A DNA stretch of 64,000 nucleotides from Rhododendron vialii (taxonomy: Eukaryota; Streptophyta; Magnoliopsida; Ericales; Ericaceae), in the NCBI RefSeq assembly GCF_030253575.1, contig NC_080559.1, forward strand, positions 28,484,501-28,548,500, read 5' to 3'. This document shows, in pieces, positions 10,601 to 25,600 of this stretch. The position numbers and the translations under genes were made by a program. Under the pieces are notes generated by a model, which saw nothing but the letters and a program-made list of their open reading frames with translations, ran no database searches and was not told the origin of the DNA. Position 1 is the stretch's first letter. Every line of letters begins with the position of its first letter.

Positions 10601-13600
10601 CCATAGAATAGACACTAAGGCCTCAGTAATTGGGTTTCTAGAGGCTTTTGATTGACGAGAAAGCAATTGGCAACATAGATACACACCTCACCCCCTTCAT
10701 CTTCTGGATCACTTTTGACAGAAAAGTACTTGGCTAATTCATCTTTGTCAACGCTATCAACCACCTCATCTGCTGCATCTATAATCTGCAATGGGGGCAC
10801 TTTGTAAGAGGAACCAAGTGGCAAGATGAAAACCACATAGGTATAACTACAAAAACAAAAATAAATTTGGATTTGGATGTTTTCTATAGGGTGATAAAAG
10901 TACTATATGATTTACAGACACATACACGAACCAATTGCAAACCATGACAATGAAGATGTGCGCAACTGTGCATGTGAAGAACACTGTACATGCTCCCAGG
11001 TAGAAAAAGATGTACAATGCATGACTGTTTCCGTGGACGATAGACCATGCACCAATGAGAAACTGGTGAACCCTTGGCTCCAACAATTAAGCCCTATGAC
11101 ACCAAAAATACCATCACAACTTTTACCACACGTGCTATGTTGAAGCCTCATAGGCATCAAGTTTAAAAAGTAACTTAGGCCTTGTTTCAACCTAAAGCAA
11201 ACATCAATCCATCAAGGTGCATACAAAGGGAGAAGGCAATGGAGAATATCAACAACCAACTGACCATGCCACAAGTACGGAGAGGGCCTCATTATGGCCC
11301 TAGTATCAAGGTCCAAGGCAAAACATTAATAGTCTTGGCCCTAGGCTAAACTGACAAAGCTCGACCATGAAGGGAGCAAATAATGTTTTGTCATTTGGAA
11401 ATCCACATCCACCGGATGGTAGACTTGAAACTTGGAGGCTACTGATGTAGCAGAAACACAGCAATGCATTATGAGATTGAATAACCACAGAAGAAAGCAC
11501 ACGTTCTTGTTAGGATAATCTAGTTTCTAAGCAGTAGTTTGTTAGAAGTTCATCATAACCCATTCTAGATGGGCAATAAGGATTCATTGGACCATATTGC
11601 TCAAGTTCCCAAAAGATGAAAATCCAAGTAAAAAAATACTTCAACCGAAGCCTTCTTTCATAAAAGAAACTACATGATGACACGAGATACAGCATACGCC
11701 TTGGAACTTACCTCTTCATAATGGCGAATCTTGTCTTCAACCTTGTTCTGTGATAGCAGACCTTCCAGTATTTTAGCAAGCAAGGGAGTGTATTTTGGAT
11801 ATTCAGACTGCCAACCAACAGATGATACCAGAAGCATTTAGTGATTCAAACAGGCAGGTAGAAACCATCAAATGACCCAACATAGTAAACTACAGCTGAC
11901 ACATCCAAGTTGAACAGCATCGAAATTTTGGCAGTCCAATCAAATTGTGAAATTATCACAAAAATGAAGTTTGGCGAATCAAATCAAATAGAGAAACAAA
12001 GCATCCTGATATTTCTTTTTTTGTTCTTTCTGGCGGTTGGGTGGGGCACTACCTGCTGTAATTCGTGTCATCTGAAATGGAGTTTGAAACCATCCATCTA
12101 AGTTGGTAACTAAACTTCTGGAAAAAAATTATTCATTATTTCTTTGAAATACTGCATCACTTATCTTTACATCCTAAAAGAACAATAATGGACAAATTTT
12201 ACCTTCAGAGAGGTGGATAACTTTTCCCATTCTGAGCGTTCTTCATCAGTGCCTTGTTTAAGGCTTCCAAGAACCTTTATCTTGGCACCTCGTACCTGAA
12301 TGGGAAAATGAGTTATAGGACTTAATTACCACATACAAATGACCAAAACTTTACTATCACAAGCAGGGTACAAACAAGATAATGAATTAACCAATATCAG
12401 TCAAAATGTGTTAGCACTATTACTGTAACATAAATTATAGGAACTGGAACCCATCTTTTTACTTGACTTCCACTATGGTGGAATATCTGATGCTAATAGC
12501 AGAATATTAACAAAAGGCATAGCCGACTAGCGGTTCATGTTATACTTCTAGTAAAGAATCTGGAGTAGATACAAAGCGCATGACAAATGATTGATGTCCC
12601 AGTTGAGATAATCCAATAAGTATGTTTCTTAGGCATTCAGAAGTCCTCACTGGGCACCTAGTAAATCTGTGAGAAACTGATAACTTAACCATATTCAATA
12701 CCCTGTGAGCAGCCATTGTAGCATGAAAAAGCAAAACCACCAAACTGGTGCAACAAACAAGAAGCTCAGGCAAGCTAAAAGCTTTGCTGTATAAAATCAG
12801 AATCTCTCTCTCTCTTGGGGGGGGACAGGGGAAGATAATAGATGGTTAAAATGAAGATGCATGTGGAAGGTGGACACGGAAAAAGAAAAAAGCAGGTAAA
12901 AAGATTATTTAACCATTACTTGGAGAAATTTAATTTTCAGGCCCTCAGTAAACAAGTGATTTACGAAGTTGCCAAGCAGAGCACGGCCACACATAGAGAG
13001 CACACATGCATGTATTACAAATTGCAATAAGAAAAGTTGCTTTTTCTTGTTCCTCAGTACCTTTTCTTCTATACGTTCAGAAACACTTTTTGTGCAAGCT
13101 GTGGAAGAACCATTTCTCTTGTCCTCATCAAGCTGCACAACATAAATTGCAGAATTACTTGGTCAAGTAGGAGTCACAATGTACTGCAAGAGTAGACATG
13201 CTTACAGCAGGACAGGCCTTGGCAGGAGCAGAGCCAGGATTCCATAGATGAGGCATCAAAAGAAATACGTTAGGGCCTGTCCCACCGCTAGTCAGTGGAT
13301 CGTCTTTTAAAGTGCTCTTAATAATTATTGAATCACTTGGGGGGGGGGGGGGGGGGGGTTGTGGTGCGGGGAGCGAGATCCACCTCTGGGCTAGGTTACA
13401 ACACATAGGAGGAAGACAAGGAAGATCTTTTTGAGAAGTTTCTGTAACATGGATTTTGGTCTGCAGTGGTAGACAGAGTGGAAGAGAGACAAAACAAATA
13501 GTTACTATTTTTGTTTTATATTAATTGGAAAGTGGAGCGCACTAGTTTTGTTTTTTAATTAAGATATGAGAACATGTTACAAGGTATAGTATAGTCTAGA

Positions 13601-16600
13601 TTGTGGGTGGTTTGAGTGTGCTGGTCCTCGTATATCAGTTTGCATTCCCAAAATACATAAGGGACGAGTGCCCTCCCCCAACCACACAAACATCCCCAAT
13701 TCTGAGTCAATTAACTAGTACAGAAACATTTTCATGAACCATGACAACTCAGATGTAGGTATCATGGGAACCATTAATCTATTAACCTTATTTGGTGGCA
13801 CTAAATAAGATATCCGATACGATACTGGGTTCTTTTCTGGATTGTTCTTCTCCTCCTGACCAATAGATGAAACCTTTCCATACGAGATTGCTCCAAGCAA
13901 CACAGATCCTTCAGGACAGTTCTGCAATAAATTAAGAAGCACCATTAATCATACAATCCACTGGAAGGGAAAAGGGGCATTCCTAGTATTCCAATACCTT
14001 CGGGAGCTTGTCTTTGGTTGGTGGCCCCACATAAAATGCCTCTTTCACTCTTAAAACAAAACACGCAGTAGTTAGTATGTTATTAGAAGAGTGACGACTA
14101 TTGTACATAATAAGTCATGAAGAAAACTACATACCCAGGCACTAAAACAGAGGATTTAAAGCTACCATTACCCATCACTGGGCCATCTGGTTGAGAATAA
14201 AAGCTCAGGCGAATGACTTCCTGGATTATGAAGTAATCAAAAGATCATTTAAACATAAATTCCAAGCTGATGTGCAGTAGATCTTTCCCAAATTACATAT
14301 TTGAGACTGATGAAGAGTAGTATGGTAAAAGACTGATACCACAATGCCTATCCCGTTTGAAACCTTTTAACATATATTTGATATGAAACTTGAGAGTTGA
14401 GGCAGAGATGAAACAAAACTATAAGATAGGTGATGAGGGAGTGGCAGATTAATGAGACAGTACAGCCAACAGAAAACGATTAAACCACTTAACTTCTCTT
14501 CTCCATTATGCAATAATGGTCCTAACACTTTTCAGAAACAATATACAGGTAACATTTTGCACGCACAAGCAAGCTAGTAATCTGATATCCTATCTCACGA
14601 CTCACGTCTATAAAGTAGAGCTCATTTCTTATATCTGGTTAAGTGCGGAACATGTCTCATATGGAACAGAACTTCCAAAGGAATTGGACCAGCATGTATC
14701 AGTAGTGCATTGTGCGAGTAAAAAATGATCCATAATATCATCAATTTTTATTTTTTTTTGATAAGTTTTGATCCATAATATCATCAAATGATCCATATTA
14801 TCAAGAAAGTTTTATGTGGCTAAAGAGTATAAGCAGGTTCTGTAAAGTATTTGTTAAAAATATGCTGGTCTGCTGCTGGTCTGCAAATGATGAAAAGGGA
14901 ACACACTGAGTGGCTGTACTGCTGTAGAGTGATGTGCAATGAAACACACATTATCACAAGTAGAACATGAGAGGAAATACGAGAATTACTGAAGCGGAAG
15001 GTCGGTTAAGGTAGGCACAAATAATCTCATGAAAAGCCTACCAGCTAGGTATTTGGTGAGATTCAATGAGTAGCAACATAAGCGTACTACTAAGGAGTTC
15101 CCAACTAAGACATCAGCAAGCTGAATAGTGAAGCGCATGAGTATCTTTGTATTGATTTTTACAGTAACCCAGTATGCAAGTATTCTCTGTGCTAAATCAA
15201 GTCATCAAATAGGACTATCACATTTATATTCTTCCACCAAGATGATTGCAATTCAAGATATCAGTGTACTGATGACAAAGAGAAGGCAAAGTCAACAACT
15301 TGATAATTCTTATCTCACATGGTTTCTGCAGCTCATGAATGCGATTGGCAACAAAAAAGAAATTAATTGAAGATGCTGAAAATGCAGACAAACAAGCACT
15401 CGGCATATTCTTAAAAACATGCTAATAGCAGTTGCTCCTTTGGAAGCAATTCACCACATTTTGGATGTTTCTTGAAATAAGCCACTACCTTGTCCTCCAA
15501 TTTTCTTTCAATGAACAGCAGCAGCTGCTTCATCTTTTCCAAGTACTGCACATTGTCATGCCTGAAACAGGATACGTGCCTCAAGAAATTATCTGCAGCC
15601 TAAAGTTGAAACTTGAAAGCTGATGCACTGGTTGAAGTTAAAGCCTTAAAGGTTGTTCAAAGTTGTCACCGAATTCTAGAAACCATATGCACAACCAACA
15701 GTTAAGGCTGTTCAAAGTTGTCACCGAATTCTAGAAACCATATGCACAACCAACAGCTCCACTGTGAACTATATGAGCTATTAACTCAACCTTCTACTCG
15801 AATTTATATAATAATAATAAAATTTAAAAAAAAGGAAAAACATCAGCTACTCATTTTGAGAACAGGATGATCATTCTAAGGAGCGAGGATTTAAATCAGT
15901 ATCAAGCCATCATGCCTTTCAAGGATATGCTAATTATTAATTGGATACACAAGGAAGATAGTTCCCTATCTGAGAAGCAAACACAAGTTTGGAAACTTCA
16001 AGGTAGTCCTAAAACTTCTACAAATTGAACATTTCTGGAAGGAAATACATTGTTTCAGTGAATACCCATGGTTCACGATAAAAGGGAAGTGAGAGTCATA
16101 CCTCAGGTAAAGCTGTAAACTGTATTCACCCTTAGGAAGTTTTGCAGATTTTGGGTAGACATCACCCATGGCATATACACGCTGTGATTTGTAAAACACA
16201 TGCAAACAGGAAACGGAAAAGCTTACAACCCACTAAGATAGAAGTAAAGAACATGATAACAACTATAATCTACCTCTTGATTAGCTAAAGCATCGTCATG
16301 AAATAAACGCTTCAATTTCCAGCATAGAATCGCAAAACGGAGGTGCATAGTGATAAAAAGAACACAACCGGACGTAAAGCTAGTATGCTAGCACTAGGAG
16401 TAACAAATAACACTTCTCAGAAAATTAATGACTTTGGTGAAGATTTAAGGGTAAATTTACTTTAAACTTCAGCACTTCCATGATGAATTCATTACTTGCA
16501 TCAACTGATTTTAGTTTAATGTCATGCCTGATTTGCTTCTACCACTGCCAAAAATATGAAAATTGAAGGTACGAATTAGAGAGGTACTAAAGATACATGA

Positions 16601-19600
16601 TCAGTGTTCTAAAAGAAGGATTTAAACGCCGATTAATCGCCGATTAATTGGAAATTTGGCCTAACCGATTAGATTAATGCCTAGAAGGTTGAATTAGTAG
16701 GTCAGGAGGTTAATCGGAGTTAGTCGGCGATTAACCGGCGATTAGTCAGTCGGCGTCTAGCGGCGATAAGTCGATTAATCAGTTAATGGGCGATTAGTCA
16801 GCTATCGGCGATTAATAGAGGTAAAATCTATAATTTTGGAAAGGGGTGTAACTATTATATACTCATACCAGTTTAAGGGCTTTGAATCACAGTTTTTAGG
16901 GTTTGTTCAACACCCAGTCATCGATTGATCGATCTCGGAGTCACCTATCATATCTCTGTGTAAAACACGAGATCTCCGAGCCGCCTATCGCCTCTCTCTC
17001 TCTCAAATTCGAGATCTCCTCTCACTCCACGTCTCCACCGACCTCGAACATTAGTGTTTTTTTTTTTAAAGCCCATACCCATATTGACACGTTAGTGATT
17101 TTGGTAACAAAGTGTAGTAATATTTTTTATTAAATCTTAACACGAAGTGTAGTATTGTTTGGTGTATATAAATAAAGTTATTATAATTGGTAAGTGACTA
17201 ATAAATGAACGGCCCATACCCAGTACCAGCTGGTGTTATAATCATGTTAACAGTTTTCTGTAAATGAGAGATTTCTATGTCATATTTGAAAAACAATTGA
17301 TGTTGTTGGATTGATAGATGAATGTTCAATATTTTATGAGAGTTGTCACTGGGGAGTATTTATATATAATATATAAATAAATAAAAACCCGAATAATTGC
17401 TGCAAGCCGATTAATCGGCAATTAATAGGTCTTGAAGCTCGAAGGTGGTCGACCGAGCGACGAACGCCAAACGACTTTTAGAACATTGTACATGATTGTG
17501 ATTCTTCAATGTATCTTCACTCGTATCTATACCATTTCTTTGTTAAAAAAAGCAACCGGTTATACCTTTATGTGCAGCAAAAAAAGAGGGAACTGTGTTC
17601 ATCCACTCTATATAGGACACTCAACCACCTAGACACCAAGCGAGCGATAGGAATTCCACCACAAACTCTACCAATGAATAAATGCAACAAATGTTCCAAA
17701 AGAAAAAAAAAGAAAAAAAAAAAAAGAACACTAAAAGTATCCACAAAAATTGCCACAACGTGCATTTTCTATGCATTACTATTAATCCTAGTATGTTGCA
17801 GCTTTTGAAGGATGACGAAGAATCTTCCTTCACTGAAATAAATATAGGTTTTTGCAGCAAGATTATTAATATCGTATTTACATGTGGCTATTTACATGAC
17901 AAGGTCCCTAAATTATTACACGTTCTTAAAAGGTAAGAATAGGAGAAACGCACTTCTTACACCTTCATTCCTAAAGGTTCCTAGTCATAGGATTACTAGT
18001 TACGCCTCCAAATAGGCTAGCTCACGTTATGGCTAGTCTCAAGTCATCTGTGGGTGCTTGTTAGAGAGTTCACTTGAATATTGACTTGCAGGTTTTACTT
18101 GCATGTCAAATATATGTTCATATGATTGCACACGCGCGGGTAATCCATGACATGACAACATCATGGTCATCTTGAGAATATAACAGTACACAATAAGATT
18201 ATAGTAAGTTACATACTAGCCTTGAAGAATTAACACGTACTGGTGGGGCTTAGTGAGACATGCATGGAGACATGAATGTTTAATAAGTAACCCATTATCC
18301 TAAATTAAAGAGAGAGCATGTCCTATGTGATCTTCAAAGAACTGGCTCCAGGAAGACCTTGGTAAGGGCAAGGCGATAATTAGAAATTTTAAGGATTGTC
18401 TAATTTCATAATTTTTGTATCACTTAGACAAAGCACACATGATTTATAGGATTGGACATTTTTCAACGCCCTTCTGACTTGATGGGAAGATTGTATGATG
18501 CAAGAATTGTAGTCGACGTTAAGGCCTCACCTTACTATCTAGGGTAGTCATAATATGCTGCTAGGTGCCACTCATGACCTGTCACAACTGTAGACCCATA
18601 GGAAAAGTGCCATACGATAATTGGGAGGAGTACTGATAAGTTGTACGATCAAGATAAGCATGAACCTAAAAGGTCATCCACTGAAGGGGCAATATATGCA
18701 ATTATGAACCTAAAGAATATAATTGGAGCAAATCCTAATAAATACATTCATCAGAAATCGTGATATAATCAAGGGTTGATTACACTATACATGTAAAAAC
18801 ATTTTATCTATTCTTGTAAAACAAGGAATACTAGACCTTGTAGGACAATATATCTATTTCATATAAATAGGAAGACTCCCGGATATCTAGCACTCTTATA
18901 GTTGTTCTTTCCACCCCTATACTCTCTAGAGTCTAGATCCTCTGGAATACTTAAGTTGGGAGTACCTATGGCTATGGATTCAACAATTGCTTCATGTGGA
19001 TGCTCTTAAAGGACGGACCACTGAATGGTTTTCGATTCAAGTAGACTCAAAGGATCAAGCATTAAATAGGATTTTGGGTTTGAGGTGTATATCCTAACAA
19101 TATTTATGGATGGTTGTATTGCATTTAAGTGTACATCATTGACAGACCCTGGGAGATGAGAATCGTAATGACAAGATTTAATTCAGCTGAGCTAACAGGG
19201 GGAGCACTGTCAAACATAATCATAATGAGTACAACATGTCGTGACAAAAATCAAAGGTTACTTGACTTATATGGGAAGCTGCTAATAACTACCACATTAG
19301 GAAACATAGCAAGCATATTAAAATCTCAAGACATATATGCAAATCTTTACCTTGTTCGAATCATAAATCATATAAAACTGAGATTCAAACTTGTTATCAT
19401 AGATGCGATTGTTAAGCAAGGGGATTTGAGGCTTTACTTCAGCTCCATCATCCAATTTGAACTTGTAACTGCAGCAGTAGCAGCACAAGAATGAATATAC
19501 GTAGTATTCCAGGTACGTTCAACTGAAGCAGGAAAAGTAGAAGTAGATGCAGAACCCACGTTAGTGTCAATGCTAGAGTCTGTTTGCCTGAGGGTAGCTT

Positions 19601-22600
19601 GTCACGGTCTTTTGAAAGGGTACTCAGTTTAGAATCAATAGGTCGATATGGGGCTCTTATCTGCAATATGAATGCCAAACACAAGGAGAAGCAACATAAA
19701 AGTTGGATCGAACAAACCAAGTACGACAATGTGATAAAAATAGATACATAAAGCCCCCCAGATTGCAATGGGCAACTTCTGCACCTTGTTCAGAATAGCA
19801 GCCGGAGCAAGCTTCTCAGAGCAAAGAAGAGCTTTGGCATCAATTCTGACAGGTGCTTCACTTCCATCAAGTAACACATCGTCTTTATTGATGTCAATCC
19901 CATGAAATGCAATCTACATAAAAATATAGAAATTAAAAGCAAAGGTTTTGAAAAGGATAAAGCAAGAAGTCAACAACTTATCACAGAATTTTTAAGGAAA
20001 TAAATAACTCGGACAAGATAAAATAAGACATCACAAAATAATAACAGTGGCAACCTCCATTTACATCTAGCAGTTATGACACTACGCCTAAAGTAGCATA
20101 AAAACTGAAAAATATCCACCATTCTACAAATTCAGAAGCTTATGCAATTCGAACTCTGAATTCCATTTGTGCAGGCTTCAACATAAAAGAAGTTACCTCA
20201 AAATCTACGACAGTGGTTTCTTGACTTCCAATGCCACTGGACCAAAACTGAGCAATTGCTAGTTCCATCGTACGACCACCCTCCACTTGAAAAGAAAAGG
20301 TTTTGGCAGAAGGAGACGAGAATATAATAGCACCTTCCCACTTCATAGGCCTTTGCAACGGACTGATCTGTACATGGAAGGCATGTCAAAGCAGGTCTAG
20401 ATTATGGTAAACAAGTTCTGATTGCATTATGTACCTGAACAGTGTCAATGTAAAATCTTCTAGCAGTGTCAAACCCTGACGTCCGCATTGAAGCCTCAAC
20501 CCAAGAAGCACCCATTGGTACCTCAATGAATTTCCTCTCAATATGGCCTATCAAGCAGTACATTCAAGAGGGATTAGGAAAACCAAAACAAGAAAATGGG
20601 TTATATTCTTCACTCACAGCACATCAGAATGTACATAAAAGATGTAATATGCAAAAACAAATAGGAAAGTAGCTAATAGCTACTTAAGGCTGAGAAAAAT
20701 CAGAAGAGATGCCACAGAGATTTTAAATTTGTTAATACAAATAGCTAAAAATCTCGTGATTTATGGACAAGAGGATGATTGTAAGCACCATTTTGGTCCA
20801 TCCATTCTCACCAAAGTCGATGACTAACATGATAACGTGGCCAGTCCACGTGCAAGACAGGCCTACACGAGAAAGGGAGTGTTAACGTGATAAAGATAAT
20901 CCGGCCCATTTTCCAACAACCTAAGTTTTTAGATCAGTTGATTTGATGGTTAATCACTCAAAATATGTTTAAGGATATAACTAACACACATTAATCTCAG
21001 AAGCACAAATTACAATTTCCTCTCCAGCACTTCCTATAAAATTGTTGGAGTTATCAAACAAAACAAGAAACCCAAGAAAAGGAGTTTAGAAACAGCAACA
21101 CGTTCCATGGAAATACACATTGATTGATCACCATCAAATCTCCTTTTGTAGCACTAACATCAATAGAATAAATAAACCAGCATACGATAAATTTTACCAC
21201 AACAATGACACATGATGCAAGTGTTGAAATGTGCAGATAATCAAGGACAGGAGGTTACTCCGACTCATAATTCTTAGTTTAACACCGCAATAATCACCTG
21301 GTAGGAATGACATCCCTGCCAATGAAACTAGTGCCGGTCGATTTTTTACAGCCATCGCCTTTGTTATGGTAACTGGGATTCTAAATAGGGGACCACGCCA
21401 TGGGGCTTTGCAATCTATCCCATACAGTTCACAATAGTGTAAACCATCACTAAGATTGGTAGGATCCACAACTATGCTGCAGAAGAAGGGGACAATATTT
21501 ATAAATAGAGAGGAATGCATGGTAAAGAAATAACACCAACGATAGATTAAGGGGAGTGATTTTTGCAATCCCCAAATGGTTAACCACACTCCCAAGGGGA
21601 GTGTCAAAAACAACTTTTGCACTCCCCAAAGTTGACAATTTGGGGATTGCGAAAATCAACTCCATTTTGATGTTTGTAGTTAACAATTTGGGGAGTGCGA
21701 AAATCAATACCCATAAAAGATAGAGAAATAAGTAAACAAGCAGAAATACCCAAAGATGCATGAGTGACAACTGTATTAGAAAGTAGCAGGAACAGAATTA
21801 AATTGGGATTCCTTCTCTTTCTTTTCTGTTTCTTCTTTAGGTTCTCCTTTGTGTGTGGTAGTGGTTTTCTTATTTGTTGTCATCTGCGTGGATGGAACTC
21901 AAAACCCCAACCATCTGAAGAATGACCTTCTTCAAACTGATGGCCCCAGTTCCAAAGGGACACGATTTCAGCCTCATCAAGAAAGGGTCACAGAGCCCAC
22001 AAAGTTGGATCCAACACTCAAGAAATGAAGATTATGCTCATCAAGTTCGGTCCTCACTGACTCAGCTTTTCAAGTTTCACCTAAAAAATAGCGAGCTACC
22101 GCTGTTCAAGAGTTCTATACAAACTCCTCCCTCAGAACACATTTGAGCAACCAGGCAGAACCTCCCACTAGCATGCATATATGTTCATTTAAAAATTCCC
22201 ATCTCATGGGACACATGAGAAAGCTCAGGCATAAGCACGCACTGCCATGTATGGATAGTTAAATACCACTACTCAATCAAAGTTCAAGTAACATTTGAGA
22301 GCGAATTTAAACAACTAAAACAAACATTCATGAGCCATTTTCACAACCATTGACCTTATGCATGTCAGTCATGTCATAAGAGCAACGTCAACATGTATTT
22401 CAACTGGAGGCATGGATAAATGTGGATAATTGCTGATACAAGAAAACAGTCAACTTGATGTTGGCTTACTTGAAGCTGCGCCCATTGTGAGTGAGAAGAA
22501 GATACTCGGGAGCTCTCACAAATGCCTTTCCACAAGAATGTAACTCGATACACTCTTCAAAAGGAACCAATTGCTCCAAATTGCATGCATCTTCATGGAA

Positions 22601-25600
22601 TTTTGGTTCAACTTGCACTGTCCACTGCAAGGAGACATGTTGTCAGCTAAAAGACAAGGCAATACCAATACAATGGAATATATGGCCAATTCTTGAAATA
22701 ATTATCTTATTTAACACTCTGCATATAGGATACTACATCACACCCGCTGTCATCTTTCTAGATTTCATTTCTCGCATTACCTCAATCATAAGCATAACAG
22801 TTCCAGATACTAAATTGACTTGTGGATTAAAAGAAGAAGAATGAGTGAAACCACTAATGAGCTACGTAAACAATCCCAAGGGCACTCAAGAAACACTCCT
22901 CTGATAAAACCCAAATCTTACTTGGCTCAATTCGAACTATTTTTTTCTTCTTGGAAATTAAACGATCACTCACCAAATAAGTTGATACTGGAGAAAAGGT
23001 AAAGAATCTACAATCTATAAGACAAGATTATTCATTAACTGCAATTTGCCGCATTACTTGCAATTTCCTAAGTGTCAAAGATGCAGCATAAACTGAAATT
23101 AGCATGTCTTAGCCATTGTCCAAAATCCAAATGGACTCTCTATCTCCGCGTGGCTCTTTTGAAAGCCATATCTTCAAACTAAACCAAGCCAACTGCATCC
23201 TTCTCACTCCGTCAGTCTAAGTTCATGACATTCCTATGTCCGCAATATTTGTCTTGTACTTTTGGCACCTCCCCTCTTAACAAGATCACCACTCACCTCT
23301 CAATAAAGCCAACCACATAAATCTTATTCAACGTGTTCAGGATTGAGTTGACGCGTGTCTTTCCATTTTTCCTTTATAAGATTTGGCTTAATCTAAAGGC
23401 TTGGTATAGTAACATCTCTTCAAAGAGAGAGAACAATAGAAATTGATGTGGCACAAGACAACAACAGAATAACCAAAGAAGGCAAAAAAAACAACAAAAA
23501 CAGGAAGGAAAAAATATATATGTGGATTTTTGAGAAGGTAATAAAGGTGTCAAAATTGAAACACAAGGCTGGAGTTTCCAAAATGTTTGGTTTGCCAATA
23601 AGCAACAAAGACATACTGACATACTACTAAAAGCAAGTAAGGTATTATTACTTAAAATGGTGAACGCAGAAAACGGCTGAAAATGTCCAAGTTAAGTATG
23701 TCAACTAGAGAAACTAAATTCACTTTAGGGATACCAAGAAACTCTCAAGCTAAGTTACTGAAACGCAAGAATTACATCAAAGACTGCCTCTGTTTATGTT
23801 CTCACCTCCGTGGATTGTTGGCAACCACTAGCTTCTCGCAGGTAGATGCCTCGTGATGTAGGTGCTGAACAAAATACGCATCATGACAAAAGGTTAACAG
23901 ACTACAACTAATGGGTGGACAATGATCCCTTTGGGAAGCGTAGACGAAGAGAACGCAAGAAGCTAAACTCACCTGATTTACCAGCTTGATTGATCTTTAT
24001 TTGATATCTAACACATGGGACATTATGCAGTTTTTGGACATACTCGTGAGCCCTGTAATGTGATTGATCGTAATTTATAAACACAAACTCCAGTGCCATA
24101 CAAGGCCCAGTCAAAATTTAGCAGTTTAAAAATAAAGGCCATGATTAGCAAATCTAACTTGTCAACTTGCATAAGCCCCTGCCCAGTGGATAGTTTATCT
24201 TCCAGTAAACTACCAACAGGAATAGATGAATTCTCAAGAGCCTCCCTAACCATATATGGACTCACAGGAATTCCCTCAGCCTGCACAAACAACCAGACTA
24301 ATTTACCCTCACATGTAGTCAGAGAAATAAAGAAACAACACAGAAGAAAATAGAAAACATAACCACCTTCATGGCACTAACAAGCAAAGCAATTCCCCCA
24401 CAAGCAGAGGGAGATGCCATTGAAGTTCCATTCATAAGCATGCGTCGTTGAAGCGTCCATGTAGGGACAGGAGCCACTGCCCCACCAGGAGCACTTATAC
24501 AGACCCCTAGATCCCCATCAACAGTTGGCCCTCGGCTAGACCTGAATGCAGCTAATTAAATGTCATTCAACCACCAAAGAAAAAGACAGCGATGGCCGAA
24601 CAAAGAAGCTTTAGAAAGGAGGTGAACATTAAGCTTAGAACACGAGAAAATGACAAAAACAAACTGACCACTCAGAAATCAATAATTTTCTACACGAAGT
24701 AATTAACATACCAGGTGTATTCAAGCCCTTCTTCAGGAGGTTCAACTACACAGTGTGCTCCAGCAGCCATAGCAGGAGAGACATATGCACCAACTCCTAT
24801 TATGCTCGAAGTGGTGCCACCAGGTGCACCCACAGTGCTCAATGCTGGGCCACTGTTGCCAGCACTACTGACGAATATTACACGGTGCTTGTTCACAACC
24901 TAAATATTCAACCATGGTGTCATCCACATAATGTCAAGAACAGATAACATCGAAAGCAAAAGGTAAGAGTAAACTGCTAGAGTAGAGTGTTACTTCATCA
25001 ACAAGGTCAACAAAACGTCCATAGTCTGGCAGTAATGTAGGTTCACCATAACTCATGTTGATGAGGTCACATTTGTGCTGTAGATAAACAAACATATCTC
25101 ATGAATACCTGTTATTAAGTTCCATTACTCTATTAAATCATCTTCAGTTATCCTTGATAATCCTTAAGAAATAATGGCTAAGCATGAAACACTAAAACAA
25201 TAGTGTTACTGGAAGGAAAAAAGAATAGCATGAACCGATCCGAACAAAACCAAAAACAACAAATCATCACAAAACAAGGAAACAGTAGTTAGAATCTAAC
25301 AAGGCAAGATGAACATATGCAGCTTTAGGCATTTGTATGATGCTTCTCAGGAAGCATAATTAGAGGCTCTCTAAAATGTTGGTGACTGAACTCAATCTTT
25401 TCTAAACCTTTTTGAGAAAAAACTAATAGAACCCTCTTTCTCCCATAAGGATGCCTGTAGGTGATAAGATACTTCAAAGAAAATTTGTAACATCATATCT
25501 TGATGGCCAAGATCAGGTTGGTGAGAATAGACATAAGTTGAGTTCGAGAGAAACCACTGGGTGCTAACAAAAACAAAAGGTCACCGATTGCAACCTGGTC

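Noticed and set aside
16602..16830. Repeated GATTAATCG units resembling a CRISPR-like array
   Set aside because: Units are diverged, irregularly spaced and in both orientations in a plant intron; TIRs and a TSD explain them as part of a hAT-like element.
17985..19102. Possible Ty1-copia solo LTR (minus-strand TGTTAGGATATACACC at its edge)
   Set aside because: No opposite end or target duplication could be found.
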